Positions 1 through 9,211 of a stretch of 64,000 nucleotides of DNA are shown piece by piece. Position numbers and translations under genes: made by a program. Numbering within the stretch: position 1 is the stretch's first letter; each line of letters opens with the position of its first letter. Source of the DNA: an uncultured Bacteroidales bacterium (GTDB taxonomy: Bacteria; Bacteroidota; Bacteroidia; Bacteroidales; UBA1715). The DNA lies in contig CALAUG010000039.1 in the NCBI GenBank assembly GCA_937892155.1, positions 40,407-104,406 on the forward strand. The letters are read 5' to 3'. The notes below the pieces were generated by a model that worked only from the letters and a program-made list of their open reading frames with translations, made no database searches and had not been told where the DNA came from.

Positions 1-688
1 CAGTTTTTTGAACATCTTCTCCCAAATGGCTCACCTTATCAGGATGGTATTTCACAGCCATTTTCTTGTAGGCCTTCTTAACCTCTTCATCAGTTGCCGA
101 CGGAGTTATCTCCAACATTTGGTATGCACTATCCAAGTCGTCGTAGAAGGTTGCTTTTATAGATTGTGCATCAGAATACGAGATACCCAAGCCATTTGCG
201 ATTGTAGAAATCACATCCAACTCGGAATCATCGATATTTCCATCGCTCTGAGCAATATAGTACAGCACGTGCAGTAATTCCAAACGTGATGCGTACTGCA
301 TATTTTGACGGATTTCCAAACAAACTTGTTGCAAAGGAATATCTTTCTGTAAAATATCCCGTAAAGTGTGAAGCAATTGCGTAGCCTTCGTTTCGCCAAA
401 TGTATTCAACAAATAGCGCTTAACGTAATCCAATTCCGATTTCTTTACGACCCCGTCGGCTTTCATTACCGCAGCAATCAGCACTAACAACGAGCTATAA
501 AAATCATTTTGCGACATTTGCTGGCGTGACTGCGACCACGATTGCTGCCGCTGTCCACCACCGCCTATCTGTCTTCCAGTTGCGACATTATCGAACATTG
601 AACCGATTGCCCCACCTATCAAGGCGCCAATGACACCTCCTGTAGCAAAGCCAATTCCTGCGCCCAACAATCGTCCGAGACAAGCCAT
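1..688 (-). CDS. TerB / DnaJ-domain protein (DjlA-like), 3' end outside window
   Basis: Read by hand on the minus strand from ATG at 688; the frame stays open to the window edge, so the C-terminus is missing. The N-terminus (about residues 5-35) is a glycine-rich hydrophobic stretch that could insert in or lie on the membrane. Residues about 65-165 look like a TerB-type helical domain with two repeated acidic motifs (MKADGVV, AQSDGNID). A J domain follows (YQMLEITPSATDEEVKKAYK) with the HPD motif in YHPDKV, which stimulates DnaK ATPase. This TerB-plus-J order is that of DjlA co-chaperones. Its ATG overlaps the coaE stop as TAATG, so the two are probably translationally coupled. The exact role here is inferred. 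Confidence 0.85.
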   Translation of the reverse strand, partial: MACLGRLLGAGIGFATGGVIGALIGGAIGSMFDNVATGRQIGGGGQRQQSWSQSRQQMSQNDFYSSLLVLIAAVMKADGVVKKSELDYVKRYLLNTFGETKATQLLHTLRDILQKDIPLQQVCLEIRQNMQYASRLELLHVLYYIAQSDGNIDDSELDVISTIANGLGISYSDAQSIKATFYDDLDSAYQMLEITPSATDEEVKKAYKKMAVKYHPDKVSHLGEDVQKT

Positions 689-1269
689 TATTTTCCTTTA
701 ATTTTAGTTAATACATCTATTACTTGAGGAATGACAAAGGTATCATTATTTTTTATAACAAAATCTGCTTTTTGTTCCGCAATCTTCACAGACAATTGTT
801 TTTCCATACGACGCCTTACATCCTCCCTGCTGCAGCCGTCACGTTCCATAACACGTTGAATTTTCACTTCTTCATCGGCAACTACAGCAATGACAAAGTT
901 AAATTGCTTATATAAGTCACTTTCGTACAACAAAGCTGTTTCCATAATGGTCACCGGTGCTTCTTGTTTTTCAGACCACGCCTTAAAATCCAACCAAACT
1001 TGTGGATGCACTATAGAATTTACTTTTTTACAAAGTGCTGCATCATTAAAAATTTTATCTGCCAAAAATTTCTTTTGAAGCGCTCCGTCTTTATAAACCT
1101 CATCACCAAACAGTTGCCGTAATGATGAAATTATAACTGGATTTGTTTCCATCAACCGTTTTGCGCGACTGTCACTATCATACACAGGGACCAGCAAAGA
1201 AGTGAACAAACGCGACACAACGCTTTTGCCACAACCGATTCCTCCTGTCAAAGCAACATACTTAATCAT
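688..1269 (-). CDS. coaE: dephospho-CoA kinase
   Basis: Phosphorylates the ribose 3'-OH of dephospho-CoA, the last step of coenzyme A synthesis, in the cytoplasm. The P-loop GGIGCGKS lies at the extreme N-terminus, followed by the family motif DSDSRAKRLM and the HP-Q-W region (SIVHPQVW). The length of about 193 residues matches the family. I prefer the ATG at 1269 (MIKYVALTGG), although an in-frame ATG at 1275 adds two residues. Either start overlaps the end of ybbR, and the stop overlaps the start of the DnaJ-domain gene, so it sits in a tight operon. Confidence 0.95.
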   Translation of the reverse strand: MIKYVALTGGIGCGKSVVSRLFTSLLVPVYDSDSRAKRLMETNPVIISSLRQLFGDEVYKDGALQKKFLADKIFNDAALCKKVNSIVHPQVWLDFKAWSEKQEAPVTIMETALLYESDLYKQFNFVIAVVADEEVKIQRVMERDGCSREDVRRRMEKQLSVKIAEQKADFVIKNNDTFVIPQVIDVLTKIKGK

Positions 1270-2233
1270 TTGCATCTATAAAATCGGCAATGACGCCAAC
1301 TGAAGAAATATCTTGTCGTACTATGCGAACATAATCAGGATAACGCACTATTTCAACCGGTATGAGACCAACAATAGATTGTTTCTGAAAATCTGCAACT
1401 ACTTCAAAATCTGACGGATAATACGTTTGTGCCTTACTCAAACAGACTAAGAAAGAAATAGCAACTTTATCTCTCATTAAATCAACTGCGACACCATTTT
1501 TAGGCACATTTATCAATGTTATTGGAACCGTTATCGTCTGTTCGGTAAACTTCTCTACAGCACCTTGAATGTGTACTTTTTCCACACTCATCTGTACATT
1601 ATGCAACGGAACCAGTTCAACAGAATCAGAAAATGATTCCCTAACTCTCTTTTTTTCGAACAAATTCGCATTAACGACACGAATTGTATCCAACATGGAT
1701 TTAGAGCCATACAATTCCACGCTATCAGGTTTAATTACAAGGGCTTCCGTCAATTCATATTGCTGATCAAATGTAATAGACAACGGAACATGCACTGGAA
1801 CTTTTTTAGAATGAATTTTCTCAAAAGTGAAAGGAATATCTATTGGATACGAGTCCAATATTTTTAACTGTTCGCTCAACGAAGCAACAACCCGTACATC
1901 TTTGGTACTTACGGCAGACAAATGTTCCTCAAATATGGATGAAACATCTATTGAGATGTCATCATCGAACATATAATGTTTCAACAATCCCCAACCTGTG
2001 CCTTCTACTGTATAATTCAAAGTAGTTGGCACTTGCGAAACCAAAGAAACTGATTTTGGAACGTTGACATAGTGAACTGGAATCTGCAAATTTTCTTCAT
2101 AAGTTTTGCCCATTTCACGAGTAAACCACAGTACTGCAGCAATGCCAAGACACATTATGAAAGGAATATATCTTTGTACCCCTCTCATAAAGATTATCTG
2201 TCGTTTACTATATTTCTTAGTCGTTTGTTTCAC
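1262..2233 (-). CDS. YbbR-like domain protein
   Basis: A 323-residue membrane-anchored protein with one N-terminal transmembrane segment (about residues 18-36, FIMCLGIAAVLWF) and an extracytoplasmic part carrying YbbR-like repeats. YbbR/CdaR proteins regulate diadenylate cyclase in Firmicutes; in Bacteroidota a homologue next to coaE and yajC is a conserved arrangement of uncertain function. It is not linked to a visible cyclase gene here. A hairpin with a T-tract lies between it and yajC, so it may have partly separate transcription. The family call is good; the function is inferred. Confidence 0.85.
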   Translation of the reverse strand: MKQTTKKYSKRQIIFMRGVQRYIPFIMCLGIAAVLWFTREMGKTYEENLQIPVHYVNVPKSVSLVSQVPTTLNYTVEGTGWGLLKHYMFDDDISIDVSSIFEEHLSAVSTKDVRVVASLSEQLKILDSYPIDIPFTFEKIHSKKVPVHVPLSITFDQQYELTEALVIKPDSVELYGSKSMLDTIRVVNANLFEKKRVRESFSDSVELVPLHNVQMSVEKVHIQGAVEKFTEQTITVPITLINVPKNGVAVDLMRDKVAISFLVCLSKAQTYYPSDFEVVADFQKQSIVGLIPVEIVRYPDYVRIVRQDISSVGVIADFIDAND

Positions 2234-2244
2234 ATTGTAAAAAT

Positions 2245-2277
2245 AAAAAAGGTTGACGAATTAATCATCAACCTTTT
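2245..2277 (-). terminator. intrinsic terminator/attenuator between yajC and ybbR
   Basis: On the minus strand GGTTGA and TCAACC pair around an 11-base loop, with extra A-T pairs, and a run of T follows the stem. It would stop or attenuate transcription leaving yajC, lowering expression of ybbR, coaE and the DnaJ gene. Confidence 0.65.
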
Positions 2278-2312
2278 CAATAATTTATGATATTTATTTC
2301 GTAACCAGTGGC

Positions 2313-2645
2313 TTATTTCTGCTCTGCTGGAGCTGTATTTTTATCACCTGCGCCAGCAATTGCTGCCTTACTGATACGAACAACTGTATTGTTTTCTTTG
2401 TCTATTTTCAACAGTACAGTACCATCTTCGCGTATTTCGACAATTTTACCATAAATGCCACCGATTGTGACAACCGAATCACCTTTTTGCAAAGCATCAC
2501 GGAATTTTTGTTCCTCTTTTTGTTTCTTCATTTGTGGACGAATCATAAATATGAAGAAAATCACCATGATTCCGACCAATAAAATCAAACTTCCTGCTCC
2601 TCCACCTTGTGCAGGTTCTGCCTGTAATAATAAATCTAATAACAT
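2313..2645 (-). CDS. yajC: preprotein translocase subunit YajC
   Basis: A 110-residue single-pass membrane protein that associates with SecDF-YidC and the Sec translocon. It has an N-terminal hydrophobic segment (LILLVGIMVIFFIFMIRPQM), the RPQMKKQKE cytoplasmic junction typical of YajC, then the conserved core GDSVVTIGGIYGKIVEI. The C-terminus is short and Ala/Lys-rich. It follows the DUF1573 lipoprotein by 83 bases in the nusB cluster, the usual Bacteroidota neighbourhood. Confidence 0.95.
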   Translation of the reverse strand: MLLDLLLQAEPAQGGGAGSLILLVGIMVIFFIFMIRPQMKKQKEEQKFRDALQKGDSVVTIGGIYGKIVEIREDGTVLLKIDKENNTVVRISKAAIAGAGDKNTAPAEQK

Positions 2646-2728
2646 ATCTATTTTTTTAAAATTTTTACAAAGTTACACGAATCATCCAAATTACAAATGT
2701 CTAAATGACATTTGCAACCGAAATATCA

Positions 2729-3145
2729 TTATTGTTCCACCACTTGCGCAGTAAACTGCAATATATTACGTGACGGAGTGGTATTGGAATACACACTAAC
2801 CTGTTTTGTTTTATTTCCGAAACTTTGGTGTTGTGTATCAAACTTAACTTTTATTTTACCTTTTTCTCCTGGTTTCACAGGCTCTTTTGTCCAATCAGGA
2901 GTAGTACAGCCACAAGAAGGATCAACCTCTTCTATGATAAGATCTACCTTACCCGTGTTTTCAAACGTATATGTATGTTCCACAACCTCACCTTTCACAA
3001 TTTGACCAAAATCATAATTTTTTTGTTCGAACGTGATTGAAGTAATCGTATCCGTTTGCTGCTGTGTTTCCTGCTTTGAAGCGCCACCGTTACATGACCA
3101 CAAGAATGAAGACGCTATTGTAAAAAGTAAAACTATTCTTTTCAT
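2729..3145 (-). CDS. DUF1573 lipoprotein
   Basis: A 138-residue predicted lipoprotein with signal peptide MKRIVLLFTIASSFLWSC and lipobox Cys18. The mature part is a single DUF1573 domain, an Ig/ASPM-like beta fold, with characteristic FGQIVKGEVVEHTYTFENTG and the Cys pair in DPSCGCTTPDW. DUF1573 proteins are abundant secreted or periplasmic proteins of Bacteroidota with no established function. The start overlaps the nusB stop as ATGA, so it is probably translationally coupled to nusB. Confidence 0.9.
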   Translation of the reverse strand: MKRIVLLFTIASSFLWSCNGGASKQETQQQTDTITSITFEQKNYDFGQIVKGEVVEHTYTFENTGKVDLIIEEVDPSCGCTTPDWTKEPVKPGEKGKIKVKFDTQHQSFGNKTKQVSVYSNTTPSRNILQFTAQVVEQ

Positions 3146-4113
3146 ATTTTTTCTATTAAACCACGACCAACTTTCTTTATTTTCCCTTCATTTTTCAATT
3201 CCTCAGAAACTTTATATAACACGCCATTCACGAAATTTCCACTTTTTGATGTGCTGTACCATTTGGCAAGTTCAATATATTCATTCATTGAAACAGGAAG
3301 CGGGATTTCTTTAAAAACCATCATTTCCGTCACGGCCATTTGCATGACAATAATGTCCATTTCTGCGATACGCGACAAATCCCAATTTTTCAGATTTGCT
3401 TCAATATGCGCCTGTATGTCGTCCCACTTTGCGAGTGTTTCATGGAACAATGTAAAACCGAAATCACGGGTCTCATTATCGGCAAACATCGGTAATATTG
3501 CACCACCCTGAGGATTTTGTTCCGAGAAATCACGGATTGTTTTCTCAACCATAGCAATCACATTGTCCGTATCATCATTCCAAAACACGGAATTGTCTTC
3601 AAATGTTTCGAACAGCAATTCTGTTTCAGCAATAACATTCATGAGAACAGTACGGACAAAATTTTTATCAGCCTCGTACGTGTCTTCACTTTGAATATAT
3701 GCTTCGTAAAAATCCGTTTCCGGAGAAATGATATCATTGTAGATTTTTCTGAAAGCGTTATCGTACAACACCATCGGTATTTTTTTCTCATCAAGCAAAG
3801 CCTGCAATGTTGCATTGTCGTCCAACTGACGAAGTACACGATTATCGGCAAAACGTTGTAAACGCTGCCATTCCGCATCATTTTTTATTTGCCTGTCCTG
3901 AATTAAAGAAATACGATTTTCGACATAACGGCGCAAGTCCGCTAATATTGACAACAATATCAGATACTGCTCGTATGACTTACTCAAACTGATGCTTAAT
4001 TCTTTTGAAAATGCACCTTCATCAGGATTTTCAGATCGTCTAAAGGCATACAATGTTTGTAAGACCTTTATTCTTATAAGGTGACGACTAATCATACTAA
4101 CCTTGCGTTCCAT
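3142..4113 (-). CDS. nusB: transcription antitermination factor NusB (long Bacteroidota form)
   Basis: NusB binds boxA RNA with NusE and acts in rRNA antitermination. At 323 residues it is about twice the length of E. coli NusB. The conserved C-terminal helical part (NWDLSRIAEMDIIVMQMAVTEM, then PVSMNEYIELAKWYSTSKSGNFVNGVLYKV) is clearly NusB, while residues about 30-190 are the extension usual in Bacteroidota. The ATG at 4113 has an AAGGA nine bases upstream; an internal start at 4095 (MISRHLIRIKVLQ) is the alternative. It is the first gene of the leftward cluster. Confidence 0.92.
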   Translation of the reverse strand: MERKVSMISRHLIRIKVLQTLYAFRRSENPDEGAFSKELSISLSKSYEQYLILLSILADLRRYVENRISLIQDRQIKNDAEWQRLQRFADNRVLRQLDDNATLQALLDEKKIPMVLYDNAFRKIYNDIISPETDFYEAYIQSEDTYEADKNFVRTVLMNVIAETELLFETFEDNSVFWNDDTDNVIAMVEKTIRDFSEQNPQGGAILPMFADNETRDFGFTLFHETLAKWDDIQAHIEANLKNWDLSRIAEMDIIVMQMAVTEMMVFKEIPLPVSMNEYIELAKWYSTSKSGNFVNGVLYKVSEELKNEGKIKKVGRGLIEKI

Positions 4114-4136
4114 ATCAATGTCCTTTTATTCGTTGG

Positions 4137-4144
4137 CAAAAGTA
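4137..4144 (-). promoter_or_regulatory. putative -7 element of the nusB promoter
   Basis: On the minus strand this reads TACTTTTG, matching the Bacteroidota -7 consensus TAnnTTTG, and it lies 24 bases upstream of the nusB ATG. No convincing -33 TTTG is present at the usual distance, so the call is tentative. Confidence 0.45.
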
Positions 4145-4248
4145 AAAAAATATAAGAAATTACGCACTATGCAGGGACAAAAATATAAAAGTGAATAACT
4201 TGGTGATAACGAACGGGATATAAATTCCTCTTTGTTTTTAGTATTTTG

Positions 4249-4256
4249 TAAGTTTG
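4249..4256 (+). promoter_or_regulatory. putative -7 element for the envelope operon
   Basis: TAAGTTTG matches the Bacteroidota -7 consensus, 19 bases before the ATG at 4275. A TTTG at 4231-4234 is closer than the usual -33 spacing. The position makes the ATG at 4275, not the upstream TTG at 4254, the likely start of the first gene. Confidence 0.5.
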
Positions 4257-4274
4257 CTTGTTAAATTTGGGACT

Positions 4275-5954
4275 ATGAAACGACTAATTCTAATTCAAAT
4301 TCTTATAACATTTTGTTATTCAGTAATATATGCACAAGAAAAAAGTTCTGTAATAGAAACTGACACCTCTGGGAAATATTACATACACACCGTTCAGCCA
4401 CAGGAGACATTTTACGGATTGAGTAAACTCTACAACGTGTCAATTGATGAAATCCAAATGTGCAACGGAAATTTAAAAGCATTGAACATTGGGCAAAACA
4501 TCCGCATTCCTGTAAAAGATGAGCCTTCGAGCGAAGTCTACACACCGAATCAAATCACTGTTATCGATGGCAAGCCGTATATTGTCCATTTCGTAAAACA
4601 AGGAGAGACTATATATGGTTTAGCCAGAATATATGGCACATCCGCAGGACAAATATATTCTGCAAATCCAGGAATGTCTATCAATACTCCTGTTGCTATC
4701 GGACAGCAATTATTTATTCCTTGCTCATACGAAACGGCGCAAAGCCTTACCTCGGGCAACAAGACGCAAGATTACACCGTTGTTGAAACAATCAAAAAAG
4801 AACCAATTGAACCAACCACGGACACCGATACTGCATTGTACAAACATCAACAGATAAACGCAACACTTCTATTGCCATTCTATCTAAACAAAAACGGAGG
4901 CAACCCTGAAGATGCTGCAATAATAAACAAGCCAAAAGAAATCTACGAGCCTACATATCAATTTCTTGAATATTACGAAGGGATGCTCATTGCACTGGAT
5001 TCATTGAAAAGCATGGGAATATCAGTCAACCTAGATGTAATAGAGTCCAACAATGATTCCGCGTCTGCCAATATTGGGAAAATAAAAACATCCACCGAAC
5101 TCATTATCGGACCAGTATTTCCCAAAACATTTCCTACCGCAGCTGCATTTGCAAAACGTCACTCTATTCCTATCATATTTCCTCTTTCAACAGAAGAAAC
5201 AAATGCAACGAATCCATTTGTTGTGCAAATGAACACTCCGCAGAAATATCGTTTTAAGGCAATGGTTGACAACATTATTCAAAATCACGAAAACTGCAAC
5301 GTCTGCATAGTGTACAATTCAGAAAGTTTAGAGAAAAAAATCACAAATCAATGCAAGGCAGCTTTTAGCGAGCAAAAAGCACGCTTGGATTCCAAGCAAA
5401 TATCATTTGAAGAAATTTTTTACCCTTCGGCCGGTGCAGCCGGACTGGACAAGGCTATGTCAAAGAAGCCACAAACGGTTGTCATTGTACTTTCTAAGCA
5501 ACAAGCTTTTGCAAACAATATCGTGACGAAATTATATCAATCGTCCCGAAAAAGAATGATAGAATTATGGGGTATGCCACAATGGGAATTATACGAAAAT
5601 CTAGAATTGGACTTTTTATTTGACCTCAATTTCAAATTAATCACCAGCGGTGAAATCGACTATTATTCACCACGCGTGAACGCTTTCATTAAAGCATACA
5701 GAAACAGATACAACACGGAGCCAACGAAATTCAGTTTCCAAGGTTTTGACCAGACATTATTTTTCTTCCAAAAATTTGCGACAAGCGAGGATTTTATCAC
5801 TGAATTACGGACAACTGCAAACACCGACGGTCTGCACGATGATTTTATATTCTTTGCGCCAAACGGTTCTACCGTAAACACTGCTTCATTTATCATTGAA
5901 TACGACAAGGCTTCGTTTACAAGAAAAGTAACGCCTTATAATCCTGAGAAATAA
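4275..5954 (+). CDS. LysM peptidoglycan-binding protein with receptor-like ligand-binding domain
   Basis: A 559-residue exported protein. Signal peptide MKRLILIQILITFCYSVIYAQ is followed by two LysM repeats (about residues 34-82 with VQPQETFYGLSKLYNVS, and 98-147 with VKQGETIYGLARIYGTS). The rest (about 200-559) resembles a type I periplasmic-binding-protein fold of the branched-chain amino acid receptor kind (YYEGMLIALDSLKSMG; ELIIGPVFPKTFPTAAAFAK). LysM suggests anchoring to peptidoglycan in the periplasm. The same architecture is widespread in Bacteroidota with unknown ligand. It leads a plus-strand operon; the next gene begins 6 bases later. Confidence 0.88.
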   Translation: MKRLILIQILITFCYSVIYAQEKSSVIETDTSGKYYIHTVQPQETFYGLSKLYNVSIDEIQMCNGNLKALNIGQNIRIPVKDEPSSEVYTPNQITVIDGKPYIVHFVKQGETIYGLARIYGTSAGQIYSANPGMSINTPVAIGQQLFIPCSYETAQSLTSGNKTQDYTVVETIKKEPIEPTTDTDTALYKHQQINATLLLPFYLNKNGGNPEDAAIINKPKEIYEPTYQFLEYYEGMLIALDSLKSMGISVNLDVIESNNDSASANIGKIKTSTELIIGPVFPKTFPTAAAFAKRHSIPIIFPLSTEETNATNPFVVQMNTPQKYRFKAMVDNIIQNHENCNVCIVYNSESLEKKITNQCKAAFSEQKARLDSKQISFEEIFYPSAGAAGLDKAMSKKPQTVVIVLSKQQAFANNIVTKLYQSSRKRMIELWGMPQWELYENLELDFLFDLNFKLITSGEIDYYSPRVNAFIKAYRNRYNTEPTKFSFQGFDQTLFFFQKFATSEDFITELRTTANTDGLHDDFIFFAPNGSTVNTASFIIEYDKASFTRKVTPYNPEK

Positions 5955-5960
5955 CAAAAT

Positions 5961-7325
5961 ATGGCATCACCAGCTGTTTTAGGAAGAGGTAATTTACGCA
6001 ACCTGCTTATTGCGTATTCGGGACCAGCAATTTTGGCGATGATGGCATCGTCAATCTACAACATCATCGATAGTATATTCATTGGACGAGGCGTTGGTGC
6101 GTTGGCACTCGACGGACTTGCAATCACGATGCCGATTATGAACCTTTCGGCTGCATTTGGCGCTATGGTCGGAGCTGGAGGAGCAACGCTCACGTCAATC
6201 AAAATGGGACAGCAAGATTACGATTCGGCAACAAAAGTTTTAGGAAACGTTGTTTCGCTGAACGTCATTCTGGGTTTCAGCTTAATGTTTTTCGGACTTT
6301 ATTTCATCGACGAACTTCTTGATTTGTTTGGTGCAAGCGAAGAAACCATACCCTACGCCCGAGACTTTATGCAAATCATTTTGCTCGGAAATCCAATAAC
6401 CCATTTGTATCTTGGTTTAAACAACGAAATTAGAGCTTCGGGGTACCCTCAAAAAGCAATGCGTATCACATTGTTGACAGTAGTTATAAATGCAGTTTTG
6501 GCACCTATATTCATCTTTGTTTTCAATTGGGGAATTAGAGGAGCCGCATTGGCAACAGTCACTGCGCAAACAGTTGCTTTAATTATCGTGTTGGTCCACT
6601 TAAGTAAGAAAGAAAATTTCCTACACTTCAAACGAGGCACATTCAAAGTTGACAGACGCATAACTGGAGGCATACTTTCCATAGGTATGGCACCGTTCAC
6701 CCTACACTCATGTTCGTGCGTCATAGTTATTCTCATAAACAACCAATTAGCAAAATACGGAGGCGACATGGCAATCGGCGCATACGGTATTGTGAACAGG
6801 TTAATCATGCTCTTCGCCACCATTGTAATGGGTTTGAACCAAGGAATGCAGCCAATCGCGGGATTTAATTACGGAGCACAAATTTATTCACGTGTAAAAA
6901 AGGTTTTACGACTCACAATACTTTTCGCCACGAGTGTGATGACAGTCGCATTTATTGTTGGCGAATGTATGCCTGGATTGATGGTGAAAATATTTACTGA
7001 CGAACCGGAATTAATATCACAATCAATTGTCGGACTTAGAATAATGGTAATCATATTCCCTGTTGTCGGATTTCAAATGGTTGCGTCAAACTTCTTCCAA
7101 TCCATCGGTAAAGCACCTATGGCAGTATTGTTATCGGCTTCGCGACAATTGTTGATTCTGATTCCATTACTTGCCATTCTACCAAATTATTTTGGCACAC
7201 TTGGCGTATGGATTTCAATGCCAATTTCCGACGGATTGTCAACCATTTTGGCATTCTTCCTACTCAAACGTGAAATGAAGAAATTCAACAAATTAGAAGA
7301 CAAGCCTTTCACATTAACAGAATAG
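5961..7325 (+). CDS. MATE family efflux transporter
   Basis: A 454-residue polytopic inner-membrane protein with about twelve hydrophobic segments and the two-fold repeat of MATE antiporters. These exchange Na+ or H+ for drugs or metabolites. Typical motifs are PAILAMMASSIYNIIDSIFIG near the N-terminus (split here as PAILAMMASSIYN and IIDSIFIG) and GLNQGMQPIAGFNYGA in the second half. The substrate cannot be deduced. It lies 6 bases after the LysM gene and 13 before the kinase-like gene. Confidence 0.93.
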   Translation: MASPAVLGRGNLRNLLIAYSGPAILAMMASSIYNIIDSIFIGRGVGALALDGLAITMPIMNLSAAFGAMVGAGGATLTSIKMGQQDYDSATKVLGNVVSLNVILGFSLMFFGLYFIDELLDLFGASEETIPYARDFMQIILLGNPITHLYLGLNNEIRASGYPQKAMRITLLTVVINAVLAPIFIFVFNWGIRGAALATVTAQTVALIIVLVHLSKKENFLHFKRGTFKVDRRITGGILSIGMAPFTLHSCSCVIVILINNQLAKYGGDMAIGAYGIVNRLIMLFATIVMGLNQGMQPIAGFNYGAQIYSRVKKVLRLTILFATSVMTVAFIVGECMPGLMVKIFTDEPELISQSIVGLRIMVIIFPVVGFQMVASNFFQSIGKAPMAVLLSASRQLLILIPLLAILPNYFGTLGVWISMPISDGLSTILAFFLLKREMKKFNKLEDKPFTLTE

Positions 7326-7338
7326 AACATTAAGAGCT

Positions 7339-7962
7339 ATGGAAAACATTATCATCAGCATCGGAAGACAATACGGAAGTGGCGGCCGTTCCATAGGTAT
7401 GGCACTTTCCCAACGTCTAGGTTTCGAATACTTCGACAAAGAATTAATGATTTTGGCGGCTAAAGAAAACGGCATAGCACCGGAATTTTTTGAAACTCAC
7501 GACGAGCGCTCCATGAACATATTTGAAAAAGCAATTCAATGGTTCGAAAACAACATATCGAATGCAGAGCAAGGGAGCGTACTTTCAGCAGATTCGCTGT
7601 TCAAAATGCAGGCCGACGCCATAGAAAAATTAGCAGCGGAAAAATCCTGTATCATAGTTGGCCGTTGCTCCGATTACATTTTGAGGAACAATCCAAACTG
7701 CGTCAGCATATTCCTCCACTCATCCGAACAAGAACGAATTAAACGTATCTGCAATGGCTTGAATATTTCAAAAGACGAAGCAATAGAAAAGATGGCCATG
7801 GAAGATAAGAAGCGTGCAGCATACTACAATTTTTATTCAAACAAGATTTGGGGAAACTCGGCAACTTACAATCTATCTGTTGACGTATCAAAATTAGGCG
7901 AAGAACAAACTGTTGAATTTATCATAAACTACCTTAAAATGAGGTTCCCAGACTATTTGTAA
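7339..7962 (+). CDS. cytidylate kinase-like family protein
   Basis: A 207-residue P-loop protein of the cytidylate-kinase-like family. The N-terminus IISIGRQYGSGGRSIG carries the nucleotide-binding loop, and YFDKELMILAAKENG matches the family. CIIVGRCSDYIL and the basic segment ERIKRI are further conserved points. Many Bacteroidota carry this paralogue besides true Cmk, so the substrate is uncertain. It is close behind a MATE gene, an arrangement that suggests cotranscription but not a shared function. Confidence 0.85.
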   Translation: MENIIISIGRQYGSGGRSIGMALSQRLGFEYFDKELMILAAKENGIAPEFFETHDERSMNIFEKAIQWFENNISNAEQGSVLSADSLFKMQADAIEKLAAEKSCIIVGRCSDYILRNNPNCVSIFLHSSEQERIKRICNGLNISKDEAIEKMAMEDKKRAAYYNFYSNKIWGNSATYNLSVDVSKLGEEQTVEFIINYLKMRFPDYL

Positions 7963-8038
7963 CATTGTGTAAAATCAGTTGAAATCTTTCATAAACCATA
8001 GCATTTTTTTCATTATATTAGCAAAAAATATATTTCAC

Positions 8039-9208
8039 GTGAAAAGAGTTGTTTACACTTTCGTATTATTTTTTCTTTCCCTATCTGTCTTTGCGCAAGA
8101 ACAGTCTGATGGTGGAGTCATAGACCCGCAATTTTCTTTAGATTACCTACACGGCAATGTTTTAAAGGCCAAAGATATTGAAGGTAAAAATGGTTCCAAT
8201 TATATTCAACTATCAGCCACGATGAAGACTGGGACACAAGACGGAAGTTTCTTTAATTGGTATAGGAAACCCGAAGTTGGTATTTCAGGATTATATGGAT
8301 ATTTAGGCAAGACTGATGTATTGGGTTCTGTATTTGCACTTTATCCAACATGGCGCTATTCATTTTTTGAAGGACATTCTATTGGACTAAACGTAAAACT
8401 GGGAAGTGGTTTTGCTTGGTTTACAAATCCACACGACAAAATAGACAATCCCGACAACCTTTTGATTGGTTCCCATTTTACCAATATAACGGAACTTTCA
8501 TTGGGTGTCTGGTTTGAATTTGTTCCAGAATGCAAAATTGAAGCTGGCGTTACCGGATTACATTTTTCCAATGGTCACACAGCAATTCCTAATTATGGTT
8601 TGAACGATATCACTGCAAAACTTGGCGTTATATACACTCCAGGAGTTCTATCAAACAAAACGACAAGGAAACGCACTTTACCGACAGAATTCGACGACAC
8701 GTGGAAAAAGACTATAGCATTTACCCTTGGAAGACACGAATTGGCATATTCGACCAAACCGGTTGACGGACCTAACTACAACATATACAAATTGTACGTT
8801 GGATTGTCAAAACGTCTGACAAAAATCAATGAAGTTCAATTTGGCGTTTCGGCAGCATATTACGAAAGTTACCACACATTTATACATTTAAGCGATTACT
8901 ATGAACATTTGCAACATTTAGGTGCTACGGTATGGACTGCACACGTTGGGCACGAATTTCTTATCAACCGCTTCGGCCTTGTTACAGAACTCGGTATAAA
9001 AGTAATCGACAAATTTTACCGTGACTACTTTATGGACCGCGATTGGGAAAAACTATGGTACAAAGGATTATTTGCCCCGAAAGCAGGATTTAAATTTTAC
9101 CCGATATGGAATTCTTTTGATAAACAAAAACTTGCATTGGGTATGTTTATCAAAACTAACGGGTTTCAAGCAGATTGCGTAGAATATAGTTTATCATACA
9201 CTTTTTAG
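8039..9208 (+). CDS. outer-membrane acyloxyacyl hydrolase, PagL-like lipid A 3-O-deacylase
   Basis: About 389 residues. I choose the GTG at 8039 because it gives a clean signal peptide (KRVVYTFVLFFLSLSVFAQ); a TTG at 7979 would add an unlikely 20-residue extension. The body is a beta-barrel with the PagL signature HFSNGHTAIPNYGLND, containing the His and Ser of the catalytic His-Ser-Glu arrangement; the acidic partner is not certain. PagL removes the 3-O acyl chain of lipid A at the outer membrane. The C-terminal half is longer than in proteobacterial PagL (about 170 residues) and ends in Phe, as barrels do. It is followed after three bases by the PBP4 gene. Confidence 0.82.
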   Translation: MKRVVYTFVLFFLSLSVFAQEQSDGGVIDPQFSLDYLHGNVLKAKDIEGKNGSNYIQLSATMKTGTQDGSFFNWYRKPEVGISGLYGYLGKTDVLGSVFALYPTWRYSFFEGHSIGLNVKLGSGFAWFTNPHDKIDNPDNLLIGSHFTNITELSLGVWFEFVPECKIEAGVTGLHFSNGHTAIPNYGLNDITAKLGVIYTPGVLSNKTTRKRTLPTEFDDTWKKTIAFTLGRHELAYSTKPVDGPNYNIYKLYVGLSKRLTKINEVQFGVSAAYYESYHTFIHLSDYYEHLQHLGATVWTAHVGHEFLINRFGLVTELGIKVIDKFYRDYFMDRDWEKLWYKGLFAPKAGFKFYPIWNSFDKQKLALGMFIKTNGFQADCVEYSLSYTF

Positions 9209-9211
9209 CCT

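Noticed and set aside
7979..8038. N-terminal extension of the PagL-like protein from a TTG start
   Set aside because: It would place non-signal residues before a clean signal peptide that begins at the GTG codon at 8039.
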